Source of the DNA: Erythrobacter sp.
GTDB taxonomy: Bacteria; Pseudomonadota; Alphaproteobacteria; Sphingomonadales; Sphingomonadaceae
Assembly (NCBI RefSeq): GCF_035194505.1
Contig: NZ_CP136573.1
Location: forward strand, 558,001-622,000
DNA length: 64,000 nucleotides
Direction: 5' to 3'
This document shows, piece by piece, positions 25,360 to 34,371 of this stretch. A program made the translations under genes and the position numbers. Under the pieces are notes generated by a model. It saw only the letters and a list, made by a program, of their open reading frames with translations. It searched no databases and had not been told where the DNA came from. Position 1 is the stretch's first letter, and the number at the start of each line of letters is the position of its first letter.

Positions 25360-28149
25360 TTGAGCGACGACAGCGACATCCTCGATTCCACCCCGCCCGC
25401 ACCGATGGGCGGTTTTGAACGCATCGACATCGTCGACGAGATGAAGTCGAGCTACCTCGATTACGCGATGAGCGTGATCGTCGCCCGCGCCCTGCCCGAT
25501 GTGCGCGACGGGTTGAAGCCGGTCCACCGCCGCATTCTCTTCGCCAGCCAGGAAGGCGGCTTTGTCGCCGGGCGCCCCTATCGCAAGAGCGCAAAGATCG
25601 TCGGCGACGTGATGGGTAACTACCACCCGCACGGCGACAGCGCGATTTATGATGCCCTCGCCCGCATGACCCAGGACTGGTCGATGCGCGTGCCGCTGAT
25701 CGACGGTCAGGGCAATTTCGGATCGATGGACCCCGATCCGCCGGCCTCGATGCGTTACACTGAAGCGCGCCTTGCGCGGGTCGCCAACAGCCTGCTCGAC
25801 GATCTCGACAAGGACACGGTCGATTTCACGGAGAACTATGACGGCAGCCGGCAGGAGCCGACGGTGCTGCCCGCACGCTTTCCCAACCTGCTGGTCAACG
25901 GTGCGGGCGGGATCGCGGTCGGCATGGCGACCAACGTGCCGCCGCACAACCTTGGCGAGGTGATCGACGGCTGTCTGGCCTTCATCGACAATCCGCACAT
26001 CACTTCCGAAGAGCTGATCCAGTTCATCCCCGGCCCCGATTTCCCCACTGCGCCGCTGATCCTCGGCACGCATGGCGCGCGTTCGGCCTACACCACCGGG
26101 CGCGGGTCGATCCTGATGCGCTGCCGTCACGAGGTGGAAACCGGGCGCAATGATCGCCGCTCGATCGTGTTCACCTCGATCCCCTATCAGGTCGGCAAGT
26201 CGAACCTCGTCGAGAAGATCGCCGAGGCCGCCAAGGACAAGCGGATCGAGGGCATCTCCGACATTCGTGACGAAAGCTCGCGCGAGGGCGTTCGCGTTGT
26301 CGTCGATCTGAAGCGCGATGCCACCCCCGAGGTCGTGCTCAACCAAATCTGGCGCCACACCCCTGCGCAGGCCTCCTTCCCCGCCAACATGCTGGCGATC
26401 CGCGGCGGCCGGCCCGAAACGCTGACCCTGCGCGACATCATCCAGAGCTTCATCGCGTTCCGCGAGGAAGTGATCACGCGGCGCACCAAGTACGAGCTCA
26501 ACAAGGCGCGCGAGCGGGCGCACCTTTTGCTGGGTCTGGTGGTCGCGGTCTCGAACCTCGACGAGGTGGTGGCGATGATCCGCTCGGCCCGCAATCCGGC
26601 CGAAGCGCGCGGCAAGCTGCTCGCCAAGGAATGGCCGATCGGCGACATTGCGCAGTACATCCGGCTGGTCGAGGCGATTGATCCGTCCGATGACGAGAGC
26701 GGCGGCACCTATCGCCTGTCCGAGCGGCAGGTGAAAGCCATCCTCGAACTGCGCCTCCACCGCCTGACTGCGCTCGGCCGCGACGAGATCGGCGACGAGC
26801 TGAAGGAGCTGGCCGCAGCGATCGCGGAATATCTCTCGATCCTCGCAGACCGCGTGAAGCTCTATGGCGTGATGCGGGAAGAACTGACCGAAATCCGCGC
26901 CACCTATGCCACGCCGCGCCTGTCTGAAATCGCGCCCGCCTGGGACGGCCTCGAAGACGAGGACCTGATCGAGCGCGAGGACATGGTCGTCACGGTCACC
27001 CATGACGGCTATATCAAGCGCACCGCGCTCGCCACCTTCCGCGCGCAGGGTCGCGGCGGCAAGGGCCGCTCGGGCATGGCGACCAAGGACGAGGATGCCG
27101 TCGTCGAGCTCTTCGTCACCAGCACCCACAATCCGGTGCTGTTCTTCACCAACACCGGCCGCGTCTATCGCCTCAAGGTGTGGAAGCTGCCCGAAGGCGG
27201 GCCCACCACCAAGGGCCGCCCGATGGTCAACCTCCTGCCGCTGGGCGAGGACGAGCGCGTCACCAACGTGCTGCCCCTGCCCGAGGACGAGGCGAGCTGG
27301 GCCAATCTCAACATCGTCTTTGCCACCGAACAAGGCATGGTGCGCCGCAATTCGATGGACGCCTTCGCCAACATCCCGACGGCGGGCAAATATGCGATGG
27401 GCTTTGTCGAGGGCTCGGGTGACCGGCTGATCGGGGTGCAGCTCCTCACCGAAGAACAGCAGATCTTCCTTGCCAGCGATAGCGGCAAGGCGATCCGCTT
27501 CTCTGCCACCGACGCGCGCGAGACCAAGAGCCGCACCGGCATCGGCGTGCGCGGCATGAGCCTCAAGAAGGGCGGCAAGGTCGTGAGCATGGCGGTGGTC
27601 GATCCGCTCACCGCCGACATGGAAACCCGCGAGGCTTACTTGCGCGCGGCGGCGTGGAAGAACAACGACGCGGTCTCCACCCTCCCGGCAGAACAAGTCG
27701 CCGCGATGGCGGAAGCCGAGGAGTTCATCCTCACCATCACCGCCAACGGCTATGGCAAGATTTCCTCGGCCTATGAATATCGCACCACCTCGCGCGGTGG
27801 CCAGGGGATCACCAATATCGGCACGCCCGACAGCAATCCCGACCGCAATGGCCCGGTGGTGGCGAGCTTCCCGGTCAAGCATGGCTCGCAGCTGATGCTG
27901 GTGACCGATCAGGCCAAGCTGATCCGCCTCGACATCGGTTTCCGTCACCTGATCGAAGGCGGGTTCGAGAGCCTCAAGGGCTTCTCGATCTCGGGACGCG
28001 GCTCGTCGGGTATCCGCATCTTCGATGTCGCCAAGGACGAGCACATCGTCGGCGCGGCCCTGATCGACGAGACCGAGGAACCGGAGAACGCCGCCGAGGA
28101 AGCCATTGCTGCCGAAATGGCTGACGGGGGCGAGGCGCCCTCCGAATAG
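25360..28149 (+). CDS. gyrA: DNA gyrase subunit A
   Basis: 929 aa from a TTG start. Breaks and rejoins DNA to add negative supercoils, with GyrB. Catalytic Tyr133 in SMRYTEARL. The quinolone region HPHGDSAIYDALARM keeps the sensitive-type Ser94 and Asp98 (E. coli S83 and D87). The GyrA box, which wraps DNA, reads QGRGGKG, so it is gyrase rather than topo IV. Six beta-propeller blades follow, and the tail is acidic (DETEEPENAAEE), which tunes supercoiling in other species. The ribosome site before the TTG is weak; ATG 25405 is an alternative. Confidence 0.96.
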   Translation: MSDDSDILDSTPPAPMGGFERIDIVDEMKSSYLDYAMSVIVARALPDVRDGLKPVHRRILFASQEGGFVAGRPYRKSAKIVGDVMGNYHPHGDSAIYDALARMTQDWSMRVPLIDGQGNFGSMDPDPPASMRYTEARLARVANSLLDDLDKDTVDFTENYDGSRQEPTVLPARFPNLLVNGAGGIAVGMATNVPPHNLGEVIDGCLAFIDNPHITSEELIQFIPGPDFPTAPLILGTHGARSAYTTGRGSILMRCRHEVETGRNDRRSIVFTSIPYQVGKSNLVEKIAEAAKDKRIEGISDIRDESSREGVRVVVDLKRDATPEVVLNQIWRHTPAQASFPANMLAIRGGRPETLTLRDIIQSFIAFREEVITRRTKYELNKARERAHLLLGLVVAVSNLDEVVAMIRSARNPAEARGKLLAKEWPIGDIAQYIRLVEAIDPSDDESGGTYRLSERQVKAILELRLHRLTALGRDEIGDELKELAAAIAEYLSILADRVKLYGVMREELTEIRATYATPRLSEIAPAWDGLEDEDLIEREDMVVTVTHDGYIKRTALATFRAQGRGGKGRSGMATKDEDAVVELFVTSTHNPVLFFTNTGRVYRLKVWKLPEGGPTTKGRPMVNLLPLGEDERVTNVLPLPEDEASWANLNIVFATEQGMVRRNSMDAFANIPTAGKYAMGFVEGSGDRLIGVQLLTEEQQIFLASDSGKAIRFSATDARETKSRTGIGVRGMSLKKGGKVVSMAVVDPLTADMETREAYLRAAAWKNNDAVSTLPAEQVAAMAEAEEFILTITANGYGKISSAYEYRTTSRGGQGITNIGTPDSNPDRNGPVVASFPVKHGSQLMLVTDQAKLIRLDIGFRHLIEGGFESLKGFSISGRGSSGIRIFDVAKDEHIVGAALIDETEEPENAAEEAIAAEMADGGEAPSE

Positions 28150-28171
28150 CCTGCTCGCCAGTGCGGTGATC

Positions 28172-28214
28172 AAAAAAGGGGCAGAGGGTGAAGGCGCCCC
28201 CTGCCCCTTTTTTC
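28172..28214. terminator. Bidirectional intrinsic terminator
   Basis: An A-run, GGGGCAG, a loop, CTGCCCC and a T-run form a strong hairpin that works in both directions. It separates the convergent gyrA and yhhN-like genes. Confidence 0.88.
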
Positions 28215-28239
28215 ATGTGCCTTCAAAACAGGCAGGGCC

Positions 28240-28905
28240 TCAGCGTACCGGCTGTTCGCCTCGCAAGCACTGCACAATGCCGGTCGCGATCATCACCTGC
28301 CCGCCGAAATAGAGCGGCCAGATCAGGAGGTCGGGCAGCACGCCCAGATCAAGCGGCGCGCCGCGCGAGAAGATCAGCCAGTCGCTCACCACGAACAGCA
28401 CCGCCCCGGTGCCGACGCGGTAGCGCGGATAGTGGCTCATCCACGCGGTCGATGCCATCATCCCGAGGAACCCCGCATAGACCGCAATCGCCACCTCGCC
28501 GCTCAGCCAGTAGCTAACCAGTGGGGTGCCGATCAGCAGGGCGAGCCCGACCACCTTCTGCACCGGAGACGGCCTCGCATGACGATTGCGCAGATAAAGC
28601 GCGGTCGCGACGCAATGCGCTGCGGCAAAGAAAGCCCCACCGGCGGTGAACCACAGCTCGATCGCCATATCGCCCAGCGCCGCCAGCACGAGCGCGGCCA
28701 CCAGCAGCCACCCGTCGGCGCGGTGTTTGCCCCCGGGCACCCGGAGCGCGACATAAAGCGCCAGCAAGCCCACCGCGGAACCCTTGAGCAGGATGCCCCA
28801 CACGCCCTCGGCAATCGGATTATCCTTGAGGAAGAAGAAGGCCGTGCCTGCGGCAATGCTCGCCAGCAGCCACGGACGTTGCTCGATCAGCGCCTGTTTC
28901 GCCAT
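28240..28905 (-). CDS. YhhN/TMEM86-family membrane protein (putative lysoplasmalogenase)
   Basis: 221 aa with about eight hydrophobic segments and hardly any soluble part. The pattern LLVAALVLAALGDMAIEL and VVSDWLIFSR, with conserved Asp residues inside membrane helices, is that of the YhhN family, whose animal member TMEM86B cleaves lysoplasmalogens. The bacterial substrate is uncertain. It ends against the bidirectional terminator after gyrA. Confidence 0.82.
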   Translation of the reverse strand: MAKQALIEQRPWLLASIAAGTAFFFLKDNPIAEGVWGILLKGSAVGLLALYVALRVPGGKHRADGWLLVAALVLAALGDMAIELWFTAGGAFFAAAHCVATALYLRNRHARPSPVQKVVGLALLIGTPLVSYWLSGEVAIAVYAGFLGMMASTAWMSHYPRYRVGTGAVLFVVSDWLIFSRGAPLDLGVLPDLLIWPLYFGGQVMIATGIVQCLRGEQPVR

Positions 28906-28984
28906 GGCCTCCCTCGCCTGTCCAATCCGGCATGACCTGCCGTTGTGCTTGCCCTCGGGCTAACACGCAATTACGCGGGCGACC

Positions 28985-30373
28985 ATGACTGCAACACCGA
29001 CAATTCACGATGTTCACATCATTGGCGGCGGGCTCGCCGGGAGCGAGGCGGCCTGGCAGCTGGCGCGGCGCGGATTGAAGGTCCGCCTGTCGGAGATGCG
29101 CGGCAGCGGGGACAATATGACCCCTGCCCACCAGAGCGATGGCCTGGCCGAACTGGTGTGCTCCAATTCCTTCCGCTCGGATGATGACACCAAGAACGCG
29201 GTCGGCCTGCTGCATCACGAGATGCGGATGCTGGACAGTCTGGTGATGCGCGCAGGCGAAGTGGCGCGTGTTCCGGCGGGCAGCGCGATGGCGGTGGACC
29301 GCGATGTCTTCTCCGCCGAGGTGGACAAGGCGCTTCAAGCCCACCCCAACATCACCATCGTGCGCGAACGGGTGGACGCCCTCCCCGCAGCCGGGCTCAC
29401 CATCGTTGCCACCGGACCGCTGACGGCCGAGGCCCTCGCTGGTAACATCGTGCGCGCCACAGGTTCCGAACGGCTCGCCTTCTTCGATGCCATCGCGCCG
29501 ATCATCCACCACGATTCCATCGACATGTCGAAATGCTGGATCCAGTCGCGCTGGAACAAGCGGACCGAGGCCTCGAACGAAGGCGGCGACTATATCAACT
29601 GCCCGATGGACAAGGAGCAGTACCTCGCTTTCCACCGCGGGCTGATGGAGGGCGAAAAAACCGAGTTCAAGCAGTGGGAAAAGGACACGCCCTATTTCGA
29701 CGGCTGCATGCCGATCGAGGTGATGGCCGCGCGCGGGGTCGAGACGCTGCGCTACGGGCCGATGAAGGGCGTGGGGCTGGACAATCCCTTCGATGTGACG
29801 CCCGAATTCCCGCAAGGCCGCTGGCCCTATGCCGTGGTGCAGCTGCGGCAGGACAACAAGCTTGGCACGCTGTGGAACATGGTCGGCTTCCAGACGAAGC
29901 TGAAATACGCCGCGCAAGTGGAGCTGTTCCGCACCATTCCGGGGCTGGAAAATGCTGAATTTGCGCGGCTCGGCGGCCTCCACCGCAACACCTTCCTCAA
30001 TTCGCCCAAGGTGCTCGATCGCCAGCTTCGCCTCACCGCCGCGCCGCATATCCGCTTTGCAGGGCAGGTGACCGGCTGCGAGGGCTATGTCGAAAGCGCC
30101 GCCATCGGTCTTGTCGCGGGCATGATGACGGCGGCAGAGTTTGCCGGGCATGACTGGCAGCCGCTCCCCGCGACCACAGCATTGGGCGCGCTGCTCAGCC
30201 ACATCACCGGCGATGCCGAGGCCGAGACCTTCCAGCCCATGAACGTCAATTTCGGGCTGTTCCCGCCGCTCCACGAGGTCGGCAAGAAGAGCCGCAAGGA
30301 AGCCTACACCAATCGCGCCAAGGCCGATCTGGCCTCGTGGATTGCCGCAAGCCGCGAGGCGGTGCCGGCCTAG
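28985..30373 (+). CDS. trmFO: TrmFO, folate/FAD-dependent tRNA m5U54 methyltransferase
   Basis: 462 aa. Uses methylene-tetrahydrofolate and FADH2 to make ribothymidine at position 54 in the tRNA T-loop. FAD-binding start IIGGGLAGSEAAWQLARRG, then ELVCSNSFRSDD, CPMDKEQYLAFH, and PQGRWPYAVVQLRQDN with the C-terminal FAGQVTGCEGYVESAA. All are TrmFO hallmarks and separate it from GidA/MnmG. Start ATG 28985. Converges with the EF-hand gene, 4 bp apart. Confidence 0.96.
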   Translation: MTATPTIHDVHIIGGGLAGSEAAWQLARRGLKVRLSEMRGSGDNMTPAHQSDGLAELVCSNSFRSDDDTKNAVGLLHHEMRMLDSLVMRAGEVARVPAGSAMAVDRDVFSAEVDKALQAHPNITIVRERVDALPAAGLTIVATGPLTAEALAGNIVRATGSERLAFFDAIAPIIHHDSIDMSKCWIQSRWNKRTEASNEGGDYINCPMDKEQYLAFHRGLMEGEKTEFKQWEKDTPYFDGCMPIEVMAARGVETLRYGPMKGVGLDNPFDVTPEFPQGRWPYAVVQLRQDNKLGTLWNMVGFQTKLKYAAQVELFRTIPGLENAEFARLGGLHRNTFLNSPKVLDRQLRLTAAPHIRFAGQVTGCEGYVESAAIGLVAGMMTAAEFAGHDWQPLPATTALGALLSHITGDAEAETFQPMNVNFGLFPPLHEVGKKSRKEAYTNRAKADLASWIAASREAVPA

Positions 30374-30377
30374 GGCC

Positions 30378-30869
30378 TCAACACTTGCAGGCCGGTTTCT
30401 TCGGGGCGGGCTTGGGCACAGTCGCGGCGAATTCACGCGGGGTGAGCCGGCCATCGCGGTCGCCATCGGCGCTCTCGAAGCGGTCCACCGTCGTCACCGC
30501 CCATTCCTCGAAGGTCAGCAGGTTGTTCCCGTCGGCATCGAGCGCACGGAAGCCGTCCGAGCGGGTCGAGAGCATTTCGTTGCGGGTGATCAGCCGGTCG
30601 CGGTTGCGATCATAGCGGAAGAAGCGCTGTTCCTCCTTGGTCAGCTCGCTCACCTCGGGCGGCGCGGGGCCCTTGGCCGCGCCGGGCTCGCTCTGGGGCA
30701 GCGCCATGGGATCAGTCTTGCCGGGAGCGCCCGAAGGCGGCGGCGGAGCGCTGTTTTCCACGGCCGCGCGGCCCTGCCACCAGAACACCCCGACACCGGC
30801 CAGCGCCAGCCCAGCGATTACACCCAAAACTGCTTGCCGCACGGGTCTGCTCCCCCCTTGCTGTTGCAC
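30378..30869 (-). CDS. Membrane-anchored EF-hand calcium-binding protein
   Basis: 163 aa. An N-terminal membrane anchor or uncleaved signal (AVLGVIAGLALAGVGVFWW, about 13-31), a Pro/Ala-rich linker, and three EF-hand loops: DRNRDRLITRNE (87-98), DADGNNLLTFEE (111-122) and DGDRDGRLTPRE (135-146). The tail ends KPACKC. Calcium binding in the periplasm is likely; no enzymatic domain. It lies 18 bp after the synthase-like gene, probably in one transcript. Confidence 0.85.
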   Translation of the reverse strand: MQQQGGSRPVRQAVLGVIAGLALAGVGVFWWQGRAAVENSAPPPPSGAPGKTDPMALPQSEPGAAKGPAPPEVSELTKEEQRFFRYDRNRDRLITRNEMLSTRSDGFRALDADGNNLLTFEEWAVTTVDRFESADGDRDGRLTPREFAATVPKPAPKKPACKC

Positions 30870-30887
30870 TTTTGGAAATATACGTAA

Positions 30888-31550
30888 TCAGCTCAGAAAG
30901 ATAGCCGCCCTGAGCGCAGCAAGCGGCGCGCCCCGCCCCACCATCATCGGCCGCCCTCCGCGCGCGAGCGAGCGCCGCGCCAGAGCGTCGAGAACGGCGA
31001 TACCGCGCAAGGATGCGGGCAGCCGCTGCGGCCCGGCAGAGCCCGCCGCCAGCCCCGTCGCAACCAGCGCCGCGCGTTCGCTCTCGTCAGTCACCGCGCA
31101 GGCCGCATCGGCCGTCGCCCAGCGTATGCCGGCTGTGGCGACTCGCGGCACGGCAGCCGCCGGAAGATCCGGATCCAGCGCCAAAAAGAATGCGCTGCGC
31201 CCCGCAGAAAATTCGGCAATCTTAACGTTTTCAAGGCGCTCTGCTGTGATCAACACCTCCCAGGCATCGACCATCGCCGCGAGCGCTGCCTCGCGCCCGG
31301 CCCAGTCGCGCCCGATCGCATCGAGCACCACATCGCCCTGCGGGCGTTCTACCGAGGGCCTGTTTAACGCCTCGCGCCACCATGCAAGCCGCATCTGCCC
31401 CAGCATCGGCTCGGTGGTGCGCGAAACGATGCGCGCAAGCCGCCGATCAAGCTGAAGAGCTGTGCTTAACGGCGCGCGAACCTTTGGCCCGCTCCATGCC
31501 AGCGCAAGCTCCGCTTCGGGCGGCAGGCTTTCGGGATTTTCGGAAGTCAT
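30888..31550 (-). CDS. Squalene/phytoene-synthase-like protein (NDUFAF6-type), short
   Basis: 220 aa, shorter than true squalene/phytoene synthases (about 280 or more). The family fold is suggested by LQLDRRLARIV and GQMRLAWWREAL, and by the helical pattern after it, but the two Asp-rich DxxxD motifs needed for prenyl-diphosphate condensation are not seen. It is therefore closer to the NDUFAF6-like branch linked with complex I assembly in mitochondria. Not expected to make carotenoids. Confidence 0.7.
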   Translation of the reverse strand: MTSENPESLPPEAELALAWSGPKVRAPLSTALQLDRRLARIVSRTTEPMLGQMRLAWWREALNRPSVERPQGDVVLDAIGRDWAGREAALAAMVDAWEVLITAERLENVKIAEFSAGRSAFFLALDPDLPAAAVPRVATAGIRWATADAACAVTDESERAALVATGLAAGSAGPQRLPASLRGIAVLDALARRSLARGGRPMMVGRGAPLAALRAAIFLS

Positions 31551-31650
31551 GGCCGCCGCCTAGCTGTCTGCGTCAGCCTTTGACAAGCGATCTGTCCCGC
31601 TCCGGCACGCTTCGCGCAAGGTTGGAGGGAAGCGGCCTCTTAGACTTTGC

Positions 31651-31658
31651 TTAACCAT
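31651..31658 (+). promoter_or_regulatory. Possible CtrA half-site before the pseudopilin genes
   Basis: TTAACCAT matches the 8-base CtrA half-site described in alphaproteobacteria. It lies 102 bp before the start of the VWA pseudopilin gene. Pilus and flagellar genes are common CtrA targets. An 8-mer can occur by chance, so this rests on context. Confidence 0.35.
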
Positions 31659-31759
31659 GGTCTTTGGCAATCCGCTTACCAGACAAGGCTTAAGAGGCAG
31701 ACTGGTTGAGGGGTCTCTCCGGTTGATCGGAGGGACGCTCGTCAAAAGGACTGCATCCG

Positions 31760-33757
31760 ATGACGCATGGCAGATCATGGTTTGAAAGGCTCCTGCGGTC
31801 GCTGTTTCGCGACACCGCAGCGAACACCATTGTCATTGCTGCGGCCGCAATGGTTCCGCTGATGGCGATGGTCGGCGGCGGAGTGGATGCGAGCCGCTAT
31901 TTCATGACCGCATCACGTATGCAGGCTGCGTGTGACGCAGGCGCTCTGGCTGCACGCCGAGCAATGGTGGATGATACCTTCACCACCGCCCACCGCACCA
32001 TCGGCCTCAATTTCTACGACCAGAACTTCTCGAACGGAATGTTCGGCCTCGTCAGCGGCACGCGCAACTACACCAGCGACGGTCAGGGCACCGTCACCGG
32101 GACGGCCAGCGGCAGCCTGCCGCCGAGCATCATGGGCGCCTTCGGCTTCGGCAATTTCTCGATCAACGTGCGCTGCACGGCCGACATCAACATCTCGAAC
32201 AGCGACATCATGTTCGTGCTCGACGTCACCGGATCGATGGCGGACTGCCCGGATGGCTCCGACTGCGCTTCCGGCTCCGGTTCCAAGATTGTTGCCCTGC
32301 GCTCGGCAGTGATGAGCTTCTACGACACGGTCGAGGCCGCCACCTCCAATTCGGCGCAGGTGCGGTACGGGATCGTCCCCTATTCGCAGCAGGTCAATGT
32401 CGGCGGGCTGATTCCGCGCGCGATGATGGCCAGCAGCCACACCTACCAGTCGCGTGTGCCGCGCTACCAGACCGTGCAGATCCTGGTGCCGGGCAACGGC
32501 ATCAGCGTGGGCGACTGGATCGTCATTTCCGACCAGACCGAGTGGATGCCGCGCAGCTTTTCCAACTGGGGTTCGGCCAACCAGGATCACTACCGCTTCA
32601 ACAACCGGAGCGGCGATCCCACCCGCACCAACAACGCCGATCGCGACCTGTGCGAAACCTATGACGGACGCACCTACACTGTTGGCGCACAGCGCTGGGA
32701 AGTGTTGACCGACACCTACACGCTCAACGTGTGGCAGAGCGGCAGCCTCAACAATCGTGCGGGCTGTTCGGGCCGGATCATCAAGCGCCGTCAGGCGACT
32801 TTGGCGGACGTCATCCCAGATACCTATCGCAGCGAAATCCAGTTCCGCGACTGGATCTACTGCCCCGTCACCACCGGCGCGACCAATCCGTGCAACGTCA
32901 ACAATCCTGCCGGCAGCCCGGCTGGCTGGGAGACGGTCAACCTCGCCAACCTCTACACCAACAACACCATCAACATGCCGCTCGGTGCCAATGGTGCTTT
33001 CACCAGTGTGACCTGGGACGGCTGCATCGAGGAACCGCAGACCGTGGTGACCGGCACCTATGACCCGCTGCCCGCCGGCGCGCACGACCTCAACATCAAC
33101 CTTGTGCCCACCACCGAAGACCAGCGCTGGAAGCCGGCCCTGCGCAACGCGGTGTGGAAGCGCGAGGACGGCACCGGCACCACCAATACGCTGAGCTGGC
33201 TCTACCAGACCACCGACGAAAGCCGCCCGGGTTACACCTGCCCGCGCGCCGCTTTCCGCATGACCGAGATCACCCGCGCGAACCTGCAGACCTATGTCAA
33301 CGCTCTCGTAGCCAGCGGCAACACCTATCACGATATCGGGATGGTGTGGGGCGCCCGCCTGATCTCGCCGCGCGGGATGTTCGCTGCCGACAACGCCACC
33401 GCCCCCAACGGCGATGCGATCCAGCGCCACATCATCTTCATGACCGACGGTATGCTCGTCACCAGCAACGAGAACTATTCGACCCACGGGATCGAGTGGT
33501 GGGACCGCCGCATCACATCCGATGGCAATGGCACGACCGAAGCGACCCGCCGCGCCGCCCGTCTGCAAGCCGTGTGCCGGGCTGCCCGCGCCGAGAACAT
33601 CACCGTCTGGGTGGTCGCCTTCGGGACAACGCTGACGCAGAACCTGATCGATTGCGCATCGCCCGGCCGCGCCTTCCAGGCCAATGACAATGCCACGCTG
33701 ACGGCCCAATTCCGTGAAATTGCGCAGAAGATCGCGGCGCTGAGGCTCACCTCGTGA
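31760..33757 (+). CDS. TadG-like pseudopilin with von Willebrand A domain
   Basis: 665 aa. A short cytoplasmic head (RSWFERLLRSLFRDTAANT) and one membrane helix (about 22-42) resemble Tad pilus pseudopilins. The exported part has a VWA domain whose metal site DVTGSM lies at 155-160. The strand/helix order is interrupted by a long Tyr/Asn/Thr-rich insert (about 220-480) before the late VWA parts HIIFMTDGM and VWVVAFGTT. VWA proteins bind other proteins through a metal ion, so adhesion or pilus assembly is likely. It overlaps the next gene by 4 bp. Confidence 0.85.
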   Translation: MTHGRSWFERLLRSLFRDTAANTIVIAAAAMVPLMAMVGGGVDASRYFMTASRMQAACDAGALAARRAMVDDTFTTAHRTIGLNFYDQNFSNGMFGLVSGTRNYTSDGQGTVTGTASGSLPPSIMGAFGFGNFSINVRCTADINISNSDIMFVLDVTGSMADCPDGSDCASGSGSKIVALRSAVMSFYDTVEAATSNSAQVRYGIVPYSQQVNVGGLIPRAMMASSHTYQSRVPRYQTVQILVPGNGISVGDWIVISDQTEWMPRSFSNWGSANQDHYRFNNRSGDPTRTNNADRDLCETYDGRTYTVGAQRWEVLTDTYTLNVWQSGSLNNRAGCSGRIIKRRQATLADVIPDTYRSEIQFRDWIYCPVTTGATNPCNVNNPAGSPAGWETVNLANLYTNNTINMPLGANGAFTSVTWDGCIEEPQTVVTGTYDPLPAGAHDLNINLVPTTEDQRWKPALRNAVWKREDGTGTTNTLSWLYQTTDESRPGYTCPRAAFRMTEITRANLQTYVNALVASGNTYHDIGMVWGARLISPRGMFAADNATAPNGDAIQRHIIFMTDGMLVTSNENYSTHGIEWWDRRITSDGNGTTEATRRAARLQAVCRAARAENITVWVVAFGTTLTQNLIDCASPGRAFQANDNATLTAQFREIAQKIAALRLTS

Positions 33758-34371
33758 TGCGCCGCCCGTCCCCCCGCCTGCCCGGCCTGTTGCGTCGTCT
33801 CATCGGCGAGACCCATGCTGCGACCCTCACGGAGTTCGCGCTGATCTCGCCGGTGCTGCTGCTGATGATCATGGGCCTGTTCGACATGGCGCATACGCAA
33901 TACACCAACTCGATGCTCAACGGCGCCTTGCAGAAGGCCGGACGCGATCTCACGCTCGAAGGCGCGGGGACCACCATGGCGAACATCAACACCCGGGTCG
34001 CGAACAGCGTGCGCCAGGTCGTCCCGCCGACAGCCACGATCCGGTTCGAGGCGCTGTCGCACTTCGACTTCAGCGATATCGGTGAAGGCGAGGAATTTTC
34101 GGACGATAACAACGACGGCGTGTGCAACAACAACGAGGTTTTCGTCGACGACAACAGCAACGGTACGCGGGATAATAATCGCGGCACCAACGGCATCGGC
34201 GGCGCACGCGACGCGGTGCTCTACACTGCGATCGTCACCTATCCGCGCCTGTTCCCGATGTATCAGCTCGCCGGCATGCCGCAGAACGTGACCCTGCGCG
34301 CCACGACCGTGCTGCGCAACCAGCCCTACGACGAACAGGACCGCAACGCGCCTACGGGGAATTGCACATGA
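33754..34371 (+). CDS. TadE-like pseudopilin with calcium-loop-like insert
   Basis: 205 aa, GTG start in a GTGA overlap (an ATG follows at 33757). The TadE signature THAATLTEFALISPVLLLMI begins the membrane helix, with Glu at the pseudopilin +5-like position. Residues 117-143 are Asp/Asn rich: DDNNDGVCNNNE fits a 12-residue EF-hand-like loop, followed by a similar DDNSNGTRDNNR. The C-terminal half has the TadE pattern GARDAVLYTAIVTYPRLFPM. Overlaps the third gene by 4 bp. Confidence 0.85.
   Translation: MMRRPSPRLPGLLRRLIGETHAATLTEFALISPVLLLMIMGLFDMAHTQYTNSMLNGALQKAGRDLTLEGAGTTMANINTRVANSVRQVVPPTATIRFEALSHFDFSDIGEGEEFSDDNNDGVCNNNEVFVDDNSNGTRDNNRGTNGIGGARDAVLYTAIVTYPRLFPMYQLAGMPQNVTLRATTVLRNQPYDEQDRNAPTGNCT

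Noticed and set aside
25267..28173. 968-aa open frame on the minus strand across gyrA
   Set aside because: It mirrors gyrA codon for codon, has no family motifs and is a usual by-product of high GC at third positions.
30888..31550. Carotenoid or squalene synthase
   Set aside because: Too short, and the two Asp-rich catalytic motifs are not seen.
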